Positions 14,744-22,003 of a stretch of 22,786 nt of DNA are shown piece after piece. This stretch comes from Hyphomicrobiales bacterium (lineage in GTDB: Bacteria; Pseudomonadota; Alphaproteobacteria; Rhizobiales; CAYWUX01), in NCBI GenBank assembly GCA_028279265.1, contig JANQOC010000109.1, positions 1 through 22,786 of the forward strand. Direction: 5' to 3'. A program made the translations under genes and the position numbers. Numbering within the stretch: position 1 is the first letter of the stretch; every line of letters starts with the position of its first letter. The notes beneath the pieces are model-generated. The model was not told the DNA's origin and searched no databases. It saw only the letters and a program-made list of their open reading frames with translations.

Positions 14744-15064
14744 TCATTGTGTCGCAAGCTTGTGTTTTCTGGTCCACGCCCTACCCGATTCCTCGGCCCA
14801 TAAAAACAGGAAATCCCCCGGTCCCGGTACCTTGAAGAAAAAGGAAATATAGGGGTTGGCGGAGAGGGATGCGGTCAATTCTGTGCGAAATATTTCTTCA
14901 TTATTGAATTTGGCAACGAACCATTTCAGGGGTGTAAGGTCCTGAGCATCTGTACCCGCCTCGCTGGAGCCCGGCTCGGACAACATACTGTGGCGGATCA
15001 GAGTTTTAATTTCGATGATCTCGCCGACCTTGGCCGTTTCTGGTATGTCGATACGCGGTGTCAT
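14744..15064 (-). CDS. soxZ: Thiosulfate-oxidation carrier partner SoxZ
   Basis: A 106-aa immunoglobulin-like protein that in Sox systems forms the periplasmic SoxYZ heterodimer; SoxZ has no signal and is exported with SoxY. Matches: PRIDIPETAKVGEIIEIKTLIRHSM at the N-terminus, then NNEEIFRTEL, SANPYISFFFKV and the closing beta-hairpin GDFLFLWAEESG. No cysteine is present. The ATG at 15064 has AGGA about 12 nt upstream. It follows soxY by 59 nt. No soxX, A, B or C is in the window, so the pair stands alone. Whether it takes part in sulfur oxidation is doubtful, given the SoxY changes. Confidence 0.88.
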   Translation of the reverse strand: MTPRIDIPETAKVGEIIEIKTLIRHSMLSEPGSSEAGTDAQDLTPLKWFVAKFNNEEIFRTELTASLSANPYISFFFKVPGPGDFLFLWAEESGRAWTRKHKLATQ

Positions 15065-15123
15065 TTCGTCTACTGTTCCTGCAATCTTGCCGGTTCCTAC
15101 ATTCCGGGGTGTCTGCCGGATGC

Positions 15124-15140
15124 TTACCGGGTCCCGGTAA
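15124..15140. repeat. Perfect interrupted palindrome over the soxY stop codon
   Basis: TTACCGGG (15124-15131), one central T, CCCGGTAA (15133-15140). The first TTA is the soxY stop codon read on the minus strand. A second overlapping stem (CCCGG 15133-15137 with CCGGG 15143-15147, 5-nt loop) is possible. Together they encode the last residues of SoxY, exactly where the cysteine arm should be. Confidence 0.85.
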
Positions 15141-15588
15141 ATCCGGGTCGAGCTATTTCAATGGTTCTGCGGCCGATGAACCAGGTGCCGTCGTTCATTT
15201 CCGCAACAGCGATGACGGCCTGCGATTTTTTGAGCCGCATCCGGCTTGAAACTTCTGCCTTGCCGCCTTTGGGGGACAGGAAAAAACTGGCCACTTTCGG
15301 CAGGTCATTTTCCGCAGCAAAAAGGTGAATGGACTTCACATAGTCACTCGACGTCATCGGGCTGTCGACTCTGACGGTGAACGGTACGGATTTGGCACTG
15401 CGGGAGATCTGCGGCAGTTCGATGGCCACACGGCCCTGTTCCAGTTTTCGATTATTCGTCAAAGCAGCGATATGTTTTTCAACATCAAGTTCACTGGCGC
15501 GGGCAACCGGGGTCCAACTGCGCCAGGCAGCGGCAATTCCCACCAGGGACAGGAGCCATAATTTTCCAAATTCGCGCCTATTCATCAT
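15124..15588 (-). CDS. SoxY-like protein lacking the C-terminal substrate-binding cysteine
   Basis: A 154-aa exported protein with a Tat signal (NRREFGK, then a hydrophobic run and a likely cut after Ala-Arg-Ala at about 31). The core matches SoxY: QGRVAIELPQISRSAKSVPFTV-type strand pair, SPMTSSDYVKSIHLFAAEN (77-94), FFLSPKGGKAEVSSRMRLKKSQ and the VAEMNDGTWF ending. Classical SoxY then finishes in a flexible Gly-Gly-Cys-Gly-Gly arm that carries the sulfur substrate; here the tail is ARPGFTGTR and the protein has no cysteine. Reading the other two frames through the end gives no such arm, so a simple frameshift does not explain it. ATG 15588 is chosen; ATG 15585 and TTG 15594 are alternatives, and the Shine-Dalgarno is poor. 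Role unknown. Confidence 0.82.
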   Translation of the reverse strand: MMNRREFGKLWLLSLVGIAAAWRSWTPVARASELDVEKHIAALTNNRKLEQGRVAIELPQISRSAKSVPFTVRVDSPMTSSDYVKSIHLFAAENDLPKVASFFLSPKGGKAEVSSRMRLKKSQAVIAVAEMNDGTWFIGRRTIEIARPGFTGTR

Positions 15589-15665
15589 TCCCAACTTATT
15601 TAAGCCCGGCTGAACCTCCAGGGCGGTAACTCCGCCGACCGTTCTCCGGATCGAAATCTGACAAG

Positions 15666-15694
15666 AAAATAGGACAGGTTTCCACGGGCTGCAA
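15666..15694 (-). promoter_or_regulatory. Candidate soxYZ promoter
   Basis: Minus strand TTGCAG (15689-15694), 17 nt, TATTTT (15666-15671). In the alphaproteobacterial form it reads TTGCAGC, 14 nt, CCTATTTT. The predicted start is near 15659, about 70 nt before soxY, with the CDGSH gene possibly on the same transcript. Confidence 0.4.
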
Positions 15695-15834
15695 TGAATC
15701 CCACTGGAATTCTTTAATAAACCGGAAAATTTTAGGCGCTAACCACCGAGTTGGCCGGCAATTTCGCAGCGTCGTGCAAAACCGCATCCACAGCGTGGGG
15801 GCCGCTTGGCCCTGGAATAACGGCCAGCCATCAA

Positions 15835-15862
15835 TTGATCTGGTCCGGAGGCCGTGTAATAT
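15835..15862 (+). promoter_or_regulatory. Candidate fadE-fadJ-fadI promoter
   Basis: TTGATC (15835-15840), 16 nt, TAATAT (15857-15862). The -35 overlaps the palindrome ATCAATTGAT (15830-15839), where a repressor could compete. The predicted start near 15869 would leave a leader of about 225 nt holding the palindrome at 15937-15948. Confidence 0.35.
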
Positions 15863-15936
15863 AGATCTTTTTAAAGCAAGACCCTGTGAGCGGGCGGAAA
15901 AAGGTCCTATATTGAGCGGTAAATCAATCGGATAAG

Positions 15937-15948
15937 CTTGTTAACAAG
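15937..15948. promoter_or_regulatory. 12-bp palindrome upstream of fadE, possible operator
   Basis: CTTGTTAACAAG is a perfect palindrome about 145 nt before fadE. Beta-oxidation operons are commonly controlled by acyl-CoA-responsive TetR- or GntR-type repressors binding such dyads; no regulator gene is in the window, so the link is inference. Confidence 0.35.
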
Positions 15949-16093
15949 GTCTGAAACCGAGCGGGACGGGATTTTCAGGATTTTCGCGGCGATCAATAGA
16001 AAATTAAAAGCGATTGTTTATTAAAATACAGGACGTTAGTGGGTTGCATCCACTGTAAAAATTCGGGATTTGTGCTAAAGGAGGCATCCCAAA

Positions 16094-18592
16094 ATGGCCG
16101 GTACCATCATATTCTTGATATTGTTGATCATAGCCATTTTCGCTCTGGCCATAAACAGGGCCGCCCTTTGGGGTTGGATGCTGCTGGTGGCGGGTGCAAC
16201 GCTTTACGTTAAAGTCGGCCTGCCCAGTGGGACATTCCATGTCCCGAGTACAGGTTTCTGGCCAATGATGGGCTGGATACCCACAATTATCCTCGCCCTT
16301 TTGTGCATTGGCCCCATTCGTCAGAAATTCATCATCCGGCCAGCCTTCGATTTTATGAAGAAGATTCTGCCGCCGGTATCCTCCACGGAACAGGAGGCGC
16401 TGGAAGCCGGTACTGTGGGCTGGGATGCGGAACTGTTTTCCGGTGATCCCAACTGGTCAAAATTGCGGTCAATCGCACCGATCAGTCTGACGGATCGCGA
16501 GAGGGATTTCCTGGAAGGTCCCACCGAACAATTGTGTGAGCGCCTCAATGACTGGGAAATCCGGCATACACTTCACGATATACCAAAGGACATTTGGCAG
16601 TTTGTCCGGGACGAAGGCTTCCTGGGCATGCTCATTTCGGAAAAACATGGCGGCCTTGGTTTTTCGCCGCAGGCGCAATCTTTGATCCTGGGTAAAATCT
16701 CGTCGCGCAGTGCCGATGCGGTGACGATCGTCATGGTGCCGAATTCTCTGGGACCTGGCGAGCTGATTGAAAAATACGGCACGCCGGAACAGAAAGAATA
16801 CTACCTGCCGCGTCTGGCCCAGGGCCAAGAGGTCCCCTGTTTCGGTCTGACCGGACCGACATCGGGTTCCGATGCGGCGGCGATGCGCGACATCGGCGTC
16901 GTCTGCCATCAAAACTTCGAAGGCAAAGATACCCTTGGCATTCGCCTGAACTGGGACAAGCGCTATATTTCACTCGGACCCGACGCCACCCTTCTGGGAC
17001 TAACATTTCGGTTGTCGGACCCGGATGGGCTCCTTGGTCGGGGAGAGGACCTTGGCATTACACTGGCTCTTGTGCCGACGGATTTTGACGGCGTGAAAAT
17101 CGGCCGCAGACATTTGCCCTGCGGCGCTGCCTTTCCCAATGGCCCGAACTGGGGGCGGGACGTCTTCCTGCCCATGGACTACGTCATTGGCGGCCAGGAG
17201 CGTGTCGGTCAGGGCTGGCGCATGTTGATGAGCTGCCTTTCGGCCGGTCGATCCATATCGCTTCCGGCTTCGAGTGCCGCGGGCATCAAGTCCATGCTTC
17301 GCAATACCACCGCCTATGCTCAGATTCGAAAGCAGTTTGGTATTTCCATCAGCCGCATGGAAGGTATCGAAGAGCCACTGGCACGAATGGTGGAACAGGC
17401 CTATGTCGTTGAAGCGGGGCGGGCGGTAACGGCGTCGATGGTCGCCGGCGGCGAGAAACCGGCGGTTATTTCAGCTCTTCTAAAGTACCAGTCGACGGAA
17501 CGCATGCGCCAATGCGTGAATGATGCCATGGATATCCATGGTGGCCGTGCCATCTGCGACGGACCGACAAACTATATTCAGGGCGCCTACCAGATGGTCC
17601 CCGTGGGCATTACGGTCGAAGGGGCGAATATACTGACCCGGACCCTCATATCCTTTACCCAGGGGGCGCTGCGCAGTCATCCCTGGTTGTTCCGTGAAAT
17701 CCAGGCGATTCAGGACACCGACCGAAATCGCGGAATGCGCGCTTTTGAAGAGGCATTTGTCGGCCATATATCCTATTCCCTGTCGAATATCTTCGGCGCC
17801 TTCTACCACAATCTGACAGGCGGACTGTTCGCCAAAACGCCGATCGACGCCAGTTATACGGCCCAGTGGTACGGACAGCTGGCACGGGCATCGAAAAACT
17901 TTGCACTCGTAGCGGATATCACCGTTGCGACCTTGGGGGGCGGTTTGAAAGTTCGCCAGAAACTGACCGGGCGGCTCGCGGATGCCTTGTCCGAGCTCTA
18001 CCTTTTGTCCTGCGTTCTGAAACGGTTCGAGGATGACGGTGAACAGCTGGCGGATGTTCCGATCATGGAATTTGCCGCGCAAAACTGCCTGTACCGTTTT
18101 CAGCAAGCTATGCTGGGCGTGGTCAATAATTTCCCGATTTCCCCAGTGGGTTGGGTGTTGCGGCCCCTGGTCTTTCCCCTCGGTGCCCGCTGGCGGCCGG
18201 CCAGTGACAGGCAAGGCAAGGAAATTGTTAAACTGGCGCTCGAGCCGGGAGATCTCCGGGACCGTCTGACACGGGATATCTATATATCCCGGAATGAGAA
18301 CGACGCCACGGGATTGCTTGAAGTAACCCTGTCGAAAGTTCTGGAAAACAAGGAAGCGGACCGCAAAATTGAGCGGGCCGTTCGCAAGGGATTGATCCAG
18401 CGCTATCCCGGCCGCGATTGGTTCCAGGAAGCCGTTGACAAGGGCTTCGTCACCGCGCACGAGGCTCAGGAGCTGAGCGAGGTCGAAGATCTCGTGGACC
18501 GTGTCATCGCGGTGGACCATTTTGATCGTGCCGAGCTGCAACCCCATTACCGGGTCGACAAGACAACAGCAAAAGCGGCAGCTGCGGAGTAA
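16094..18592 (+). CDS. fadE: FadE-type acyl-CoA dehydrogenase, membrane-anchored
   Basis: Flavin-dependent first step of fatty-acid beta-oxidation (acyl-CoA to trans-2-enoyl-CoA). At 832 aa it matches the long FadE class (E. coli about 814), not the 400-aa soluble class. Two N-terminal membrane segments (about 3-40 and 57-75), then the dehydrogenase: HGGLGFSPQAQS, CFGLTGPTSGSDAAAM (FAD/substrate region), QIRKQFG and DIHGGRAICDGP. The presumed catalytic Glu509 is in GITVEGANILTR, followed by the C-terminal DUF1974-type extension. Start ATG 16094 has a perfect AAGGAGG (16078-16084). fadJ begins 9 nt after its stop, so they are co-transcribed. An alphaproteobacterial FadE with its own hydratase and thiolase suggests a self-contained long-chain operon. 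Confidence 0.95.
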   Translation: MAGTIIFLILLIIAIFALAINRAALWGWMLLVAGATLYVKVGLPSGTFHVPSTGFWPMMGWIPTIILALLCIGPIRQKFIIRPAFDFMKKILPPVSSTEQEALEAGTVGWDAELFSGDPNWSKLRSIAPISLTDRERDFLEGPTEQLCERLNDWEIRHTLHDIPKDIWQFVRDEGFLGMLISEKHGGLGFSPQAQSLILGKISSRSADAVTIVMVPNSLGPGELIEKYGTPEQKEYYLPRLAQGQEVPCFGLTGPTSGSDAAAMRDIGVVCHQNFEGKDTLGIRLNWDKRYISLGPDATLLGLTFRLSDPDGLLGRGEDLGITLALVPTDFDGVKIGRRHLPCGAAFPNGPNWGRDVFLPMDYVIGGQERVGQGWRMLMSCLSAGRSISLPASSAAGIKSMLRNTTAYAQIRKQFGISISRMEGIEEPLARMVEQAYVVEAGRAVTASMVAGGEKPAVISALLKYQSTERMRQCVNDAMDIHGGRAICDGPTNYIQGAYQMVPVGITVEGANILTRTLISFTQGALRSHPWLFREIQAIQDTDRNRGMRAFEEAFVGHISYSLSNIFGAFYHNLTGGLFAKTPIDASYTAQWYGQLARASKNFALVADITVATLGGGLKVRQKLTGRLADALSELYLLSCVLKRFEDDGEQLADVPIMEFAAQNCLYRFQQAMLGVVNNFPISPVGWVLRPLVFPLGARWRPASDRQGKEIVKLALEPGDLRDRLTRDIYISRNENDATGLLEVTLSKVLENKEADRKIERAVRKGLIQRYPGRDWFQEAVDKGFVTAHEAQELSEVEDLVDRVIAVDHFDRAELQPHYRVDKTTAKAAAAE

Positions 18593-18601
18593 TAAGGTTA
18601 T

Positions 18602-20596
18602 ATGTCTACAGAACTGAATGACTTGAAGGACTGGCGGTTCGAAGTTGACTTTGAGCAGATCGCCTGGGCCATATTCGATCGCGAGAACGAATCCATGAAC
18701 ACGCTCGGAAAGCGGGCCATGGAGGAGTTGGGACAAATCGTGGCGGCTGTCGAGGGTGGCGCCAGCCGCGGTGACATTCGCGGTTTGATCATCATGTCCG
18801 GCAAGGAAACAGGCTTCATCGCCGGTGCCGATATACGTGATTTTCAGGGTTATGAATCGGCTGCTGACGTGGAAAAAAGCGTCCGCCAGGGGATCGCGCT
18901 GTTTAATCAGATCGAAGCCCTCAAAGTTCCGGTTGTGGCAGCAATACATGGCTATTGCCTGGGAGGCGGACTGGAGCTGGCCATGGCCTGTCATTATCGT
19001 ATTGCCGATCGCGACGATGGCACGCGCGTCGGTCTGCCGGAAGTGAAGCTCGGGATCTTTCCGGGACTGAATGGAACGGTGCGCTCAATCAAGCTCGCCG
19101 GCGCCATGAGCGCGATGCAAATGATGCTGACCGGGCGCATGCTCCGGACCAACGCCGCCCGAGCGATGGGACTTATCGATGAGCTTGTCCCCAGCCCGCA
19201 TCGGTTGCGATGGGCGGCGCGAAAGGCGGTTATCCAGAAGCGCAAGTCGAAAGGCGCTCCTTTATGGAAACGCATGATGAGCCGCTATCCGATCCGCGGC
19301 TATCTGGCGGAACAGATGCGCAAGAAAACCGCGGAAAAAGTCCGGGAGGATCATTATCCGGCACCGTTCAAGCTGATCGAACTTTTCCGCGATTACGGCG
19401 ACAATTATGATCGTATGGCGGCGGCTGAGACAGTGGAGTTTGCGCCGCTCATGGTCAGCGATACCTCCAAGAACCTGCGCCGGGTGTTCCATCTGTCGGA
19501 ACAGCTTAAAGCCCAGGCGCCCAAGAATGCGTTCAAGCCGCTCCGCGTTCACGTCATCGGCGCCGGGACCATGGGTGGCGATATCGCCGCCTGGTGTGTT
19601 GTCTGTGGCATGCAGGTTTCGCTACAGGACATGTCCGTCGAACAGGTGGAAAGTGCGCGCACCCGCGCCAAGAAACTTTTTCGCAAGCGTCTGAAGAAAA
19701 AGGTGGCGGTCGAGGCGGCCATGGACCGTCTTGTTGCCGATGTATCCGGCAAACATGTGAACCGGGCTGATGTTATCATCGAAGCCATCGTTGAAAACCT
19801 GGAAATCAAGCAAAAGGTCTTCAAGGGGCTCGAAAATCAGGTCAAACCGGGGGCTGTCCTGGCGACGAACACGTCGTCTCTGAAACTTGAAGACATTGCG
19901 GAACCCCTGCAAAATCCCGAACGCCTGATTGGGCTGCATTTCTTTAATCCCGTCGCGCAACTACCGCTGGTGGAGGTTATTCACGGCGAAGGGACGAGCC
20001 GGGATGAAATCGACAAGGGCGCGGCGTTTGTCACTGCCATTAAGAAGTTTCCGCTGATTACCAAAAGTTCGCCGGGTTTTCTCGTCAACCGGGTGCTGGC
20101 GCCCTACATGTTCTCAGCTATGGATCGCTATCAATCGGGCGTTGCCCGGGAAAAGATCGATCAGGCCGCTTTGAAATTCGGTATGCCCATGGGACCCCTG
20201 GAGCTTTGCGACGTCGTCGGCCTGGATATATGTCAGAAAGTTGCGGAGATTCTGGGATTCACACCCAGCGATGAAAGCGAAGTGACTCGGCTGGTTAAGA
20301 ACGGCAAGCTCGGCAAAAAGTCCGGTGAAGGATTTTATGTCTGGAAAGACGGCAAACCCGAGAAGGAAGACGTCACTTTCGCAGACGATGAACTGGATGA
20401 ACTCGGGCTGGAACTCATCAAGCCTCTGCTTGAAGAATGCAAAAAGTGCCTCGACGAAAAGATTGTGGAAAATGAAGACATGGTCGATGCAGGTGTCATA
20501 TTCGGCACCGGTTTCGCGCCGTTCAGAGGTGGGCCGCTGCATTTTCGATCATCCCTCGCAGGAATAAAGCTGATATCCCAGTCGGCGGCAGAGTGA
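18602..20596 (+). CDS. fadJ: Bifunctional enoyl-CoA hydratase / 3-hydroxyacyl-CoA dehydrogenase
   Basis: Steps two and three of beta-oxidation. The 664-aa alpha-subunit type is a little shorter than E. coli FadB/FadJ. Hydratase half: oxyanion GADI (75-78), GYCLGGGLELAMACH with Glu125, and GLPEVKLGIFPG with Glu147, the two acid/base glutamates. A helical linker at about 200-310 is followed by the NAD-binding GAGTMGGDIA (320-329), Glu394, HFFNP with the catalytic His446, and the C-terminal helical domain with SPGFLVNRVLAPY. In the hydratase, the usual GFGGT after the second glutamate is GLNGT. It is FadJ-like in its D-D-G-T insertion before GLPEV, so fadJ is a better name than fadB, but not certain. 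ATG 18602; TAAGG 4 nt upstream. Confidence 0.93.
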   Translation: MSTELNDLKDWRFEVDFEQIAWAIFDRENESMNTLGKRAMEELGQIVAAVEGGASRGDIRGLIIMSGKETGFIAGADIRDFQGYESAADVEKSVRQGIALFNQIEALKVPVVAAIHGYCLGGGLELAMACHYRIADRDDGTRVGLPEVKLGIFPGLNGTVRSIKLAGAMSAMQMMLTGRMLRTNAARAMGLIDELVPSPHRLRWAARKAVIQKRKSKGAPLWKRMMSRYPIRGYLAEQMRKKTAEKVREDHYPAPFKLIELFRDYGDNYDRMAAAETVEFAPLMVSDTSKNLRRVFHLSEQLKAQAPKNAFKPLRVHVIGAGTMGGDIAAWCVVCGMQVSLQDMSVEQVESARTRAKKLFRKRLKKKVAVEAAMDRLVADVSGKHVNRADVIIEAIVENLEIKQKVFKGLENQVKPGAVLATNTSSLKLEDIAEPLQNPERLIGLHFFNPVAQLPLVEVIHGEGTSRDEIDKGAAFVTAIKKFPLITKSSPGFLVNRVLAPYMFSAMDRYQSGVAREKIDQAALKFGMPMGPLELCDVVGLDICQKVAEILGFTPSDESEVTRLVKNGKLGKKSGEGFYVWKDGKPEKEDVTFADDELDELGLELIKPLLEECKKCLDEKIVENEDMVDAGVIFGTGFAPFRGGPLHFRSSLAGIKLISQSAAE

Positions 20597-20632
20597 TCGG
20601 CTTCACAGAAATTGTCTTCCAAGGAGAACGAT

Positions 20633-21985
20633 ATGAGTGAGAATGCGATGCGGCGCGTGGCCATAATCGGCGGGGTGCGGACACCATTTTGCCGATCCTA
20701 TACCGGCTATTCGGATATATCGAACCTGGAATTACTGACCACAGCGCTGGATGGGTTGGTTGAACGTTTCAACCTGCAGGATGTTCATATCGATGAAGTC
20801 GTCGGCGGGGCGGTTGTCACCCATTCGAAGGACTGGAACCTGGCCCGCGAGGCCGTTGTCGGTTCAAAACTGGCGCCCACCTCTCCGGGTGTGACCCTGA
20901 TGCAGGCTTGCGGAACTTCTCTTCAGGCGGCTTCGGGGATTGCCGCCAAGATTGCCACCGGCGAAATTGAATGCGGCATTGCCATGGGGTCGGATACGAT
21001 TTCCGATGCCCCCATTGTTGCCAAGAAACGATTTGCGAAAAGACTTACGGATATGAGCCGGGCTAAAAGTGTCGGCGAGAAGGTCAAGCAACTCAAGGGT
21101 TTCAGTTTTGGCGAAATTCTCCCCGTACCTCCAAGTGTCGCAGAGCCGCGGACCGGATTGTCCATGGGTCAGCATTGCGAGCTTATGGCCCAGAAGTGGC
21201 AGATTCCCAGGGACCGCCAGGATTTACTGGCTTTCCAAAGCCACAAAAAAGCCGCCGCCGCCTATGATGAGGGTTATATGGATGACCTGCTCGTACCCTG
21301 TGCAGGCGTGTTCCGGGACAATAATCTGCGTGCGGATATCGATCTTGAAAAAATTTCCACCCTCAAAAACGCCTTTGAGAAATCCAGTCGCGGCACATTG
21401 ACAGCCGCAAACTCCACACCGCTCACGGACGGTGGTTCTTGCGTATTGCTGGCCAGCGAGGAGTGGGCCGACAAACACAATCTTCCGGTTCAGGCCTATC
21501 TGACATTCAGTCAGCATGCCGCTCTTGATTTTGTTGCCGGCGAAGGCCTGTTGATGGCCCCGACAATCGCTGTGTCAAACCTGCTCAAGCGGGCCGGGCT
21601 TACGCTGCAGGATTTTGATTTCTACGAAATTCATGAAGCCTTTGCCGCACAGGTTCTGTCGACACTGAAAGCCTGGGAATCGGATGAGTACTGCCGCACC
21701 GTGCTCGGACGCGACAAAGCCATGGGGTCGATCGATCCCGAAAAAATGAATGTCAAGGGATCGAGCCTCGCCGTGGGCCATCCCTTTGCCGCCACCGGAG
21801 CGCGAATACTGGCCAACCTTGCGAAACTTGTGAATCAGAACGGCGGGCGCGGGCTCATTTCCATTTGTACGGCCGGAGGTATGGGAGTCGCGGCAATTGT
21901 CGAGAATGGCGTCAAATCACCTGAGCCGGAAGTCGCATCCCAGCTCATGCAGGACGATACGCCCGCACCTTCACGGCTCAACTGA
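20633..21985 (+). CDS. fadI: Acetyl-CoA C-acyltransferase (3-ketoacyl-CoA thiolase, FadI-like)
   Basis: Last beta-oxidation step: thiolytic cleavage of 3-ketoacyl-CoA. A 450-aa thiolase with nucleophile Cys93 (LMQACGTSLQAASG), His334 (HEAFA), His383 (VGHPFAATGAR) and Cys412 (ICTAGGMG). Its length and the NVKGSSLAVGHPFAATG form (instead of NVNGGAIALGHPLGATG) point to the FadI/trifunctional-beta type. ATG 20633 has AAGGAG 6 nt before it; the frame is open to 20612, but that would include the Shine-Dalgarno. It is 36 nt after fadJ and ends the operon; the fatty acyl-CoA ligase gene converges 18 nt downstream, with no visible terminator between. Confidence 0.95.
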   Translation: MSENAMRRVAIIGGVRTPFCRSYTGYSDISNLELLTTALDGLVERFNLQDVHIDEVVGGAVVTHSKDWNLAREAVVGSKLAPTSPGVTLMQACGTSLQAASGIAAKIATGEIECGIAMGSDTISDAPIVAKKRFAKRLTDMSRAKSVGEKVKQLKGFSFGEILPVPPSVAEPRTGLSMGQHCELMAQKWQIPRDRQDLLAFQSHKKAAAAYDEGYMDDLLVPCAGVFRDNNLRADIDLEKISTLKNAFEKSSRGTLTAANSTPLTDGGSCVLLASEEWADKHNLPVQAYLTFSQHAALDFVAGEGLLMAPTIAVSNLLKRAGLTLQDFDFYEIHEAFAAQVLSTLKAWESDEYCRTVLGRDKAMGSIDPEKMNVKGSSLAVGHPFAATGARILANLAKLVNQNGGRGLISICTAGGMGVAAIVENGVKSPEPEVASQLMQDDTPAPSRLN

Positions 21986-22003
21986 ATTTGAAGGCAATCG
22001 CGG

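Larger units (their letters stand above)
15595..16093. other. Divergent control region soxY / fadE
   Basis: About 500 bases without a convincing gene. From left to right: a minus-strand promoter candidate for soxY (15666-15694), a 10-bp palindrome ATCAATTGAT (15830-15839), a plus-strand promoter candidate for fadE (15835-15862), a 12-bp palindrome CTTGTTAACAAG (15937-15948), an AT-rich stretch (15990-16030) and the fadE Shine-Dalgarno (16078-16084). A 63-codon minus-strand open frame ending at 15596 has no recognisable content. Confidence 0.6.

Noticed and set aside
15065..15170. A frameshift hiding the SoxY cysteine arm
   Set aside because: I read the other two frames through the 3' end and into the soxZ leader; neither encodes Gly-Gly-Cys-Gly-Gly, so a single base indel does not restore it.
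15596..15787. 63-codon minus-strand open frame just upstream of soxY
   Set aside because: No ribosome-binding site or family resemblance, and the candidate soxY promoter lies inside it.
17480..18994. Long (504-codon) minus-strand open frame opposite the fadE/fadJ junction
   Set aside because: It is antisense to two clearly conserved enzymes, spans their boundary, has no recognisable domain or ribosome-binding site, and its length follows from the GC-rich codon usage of the real genes.
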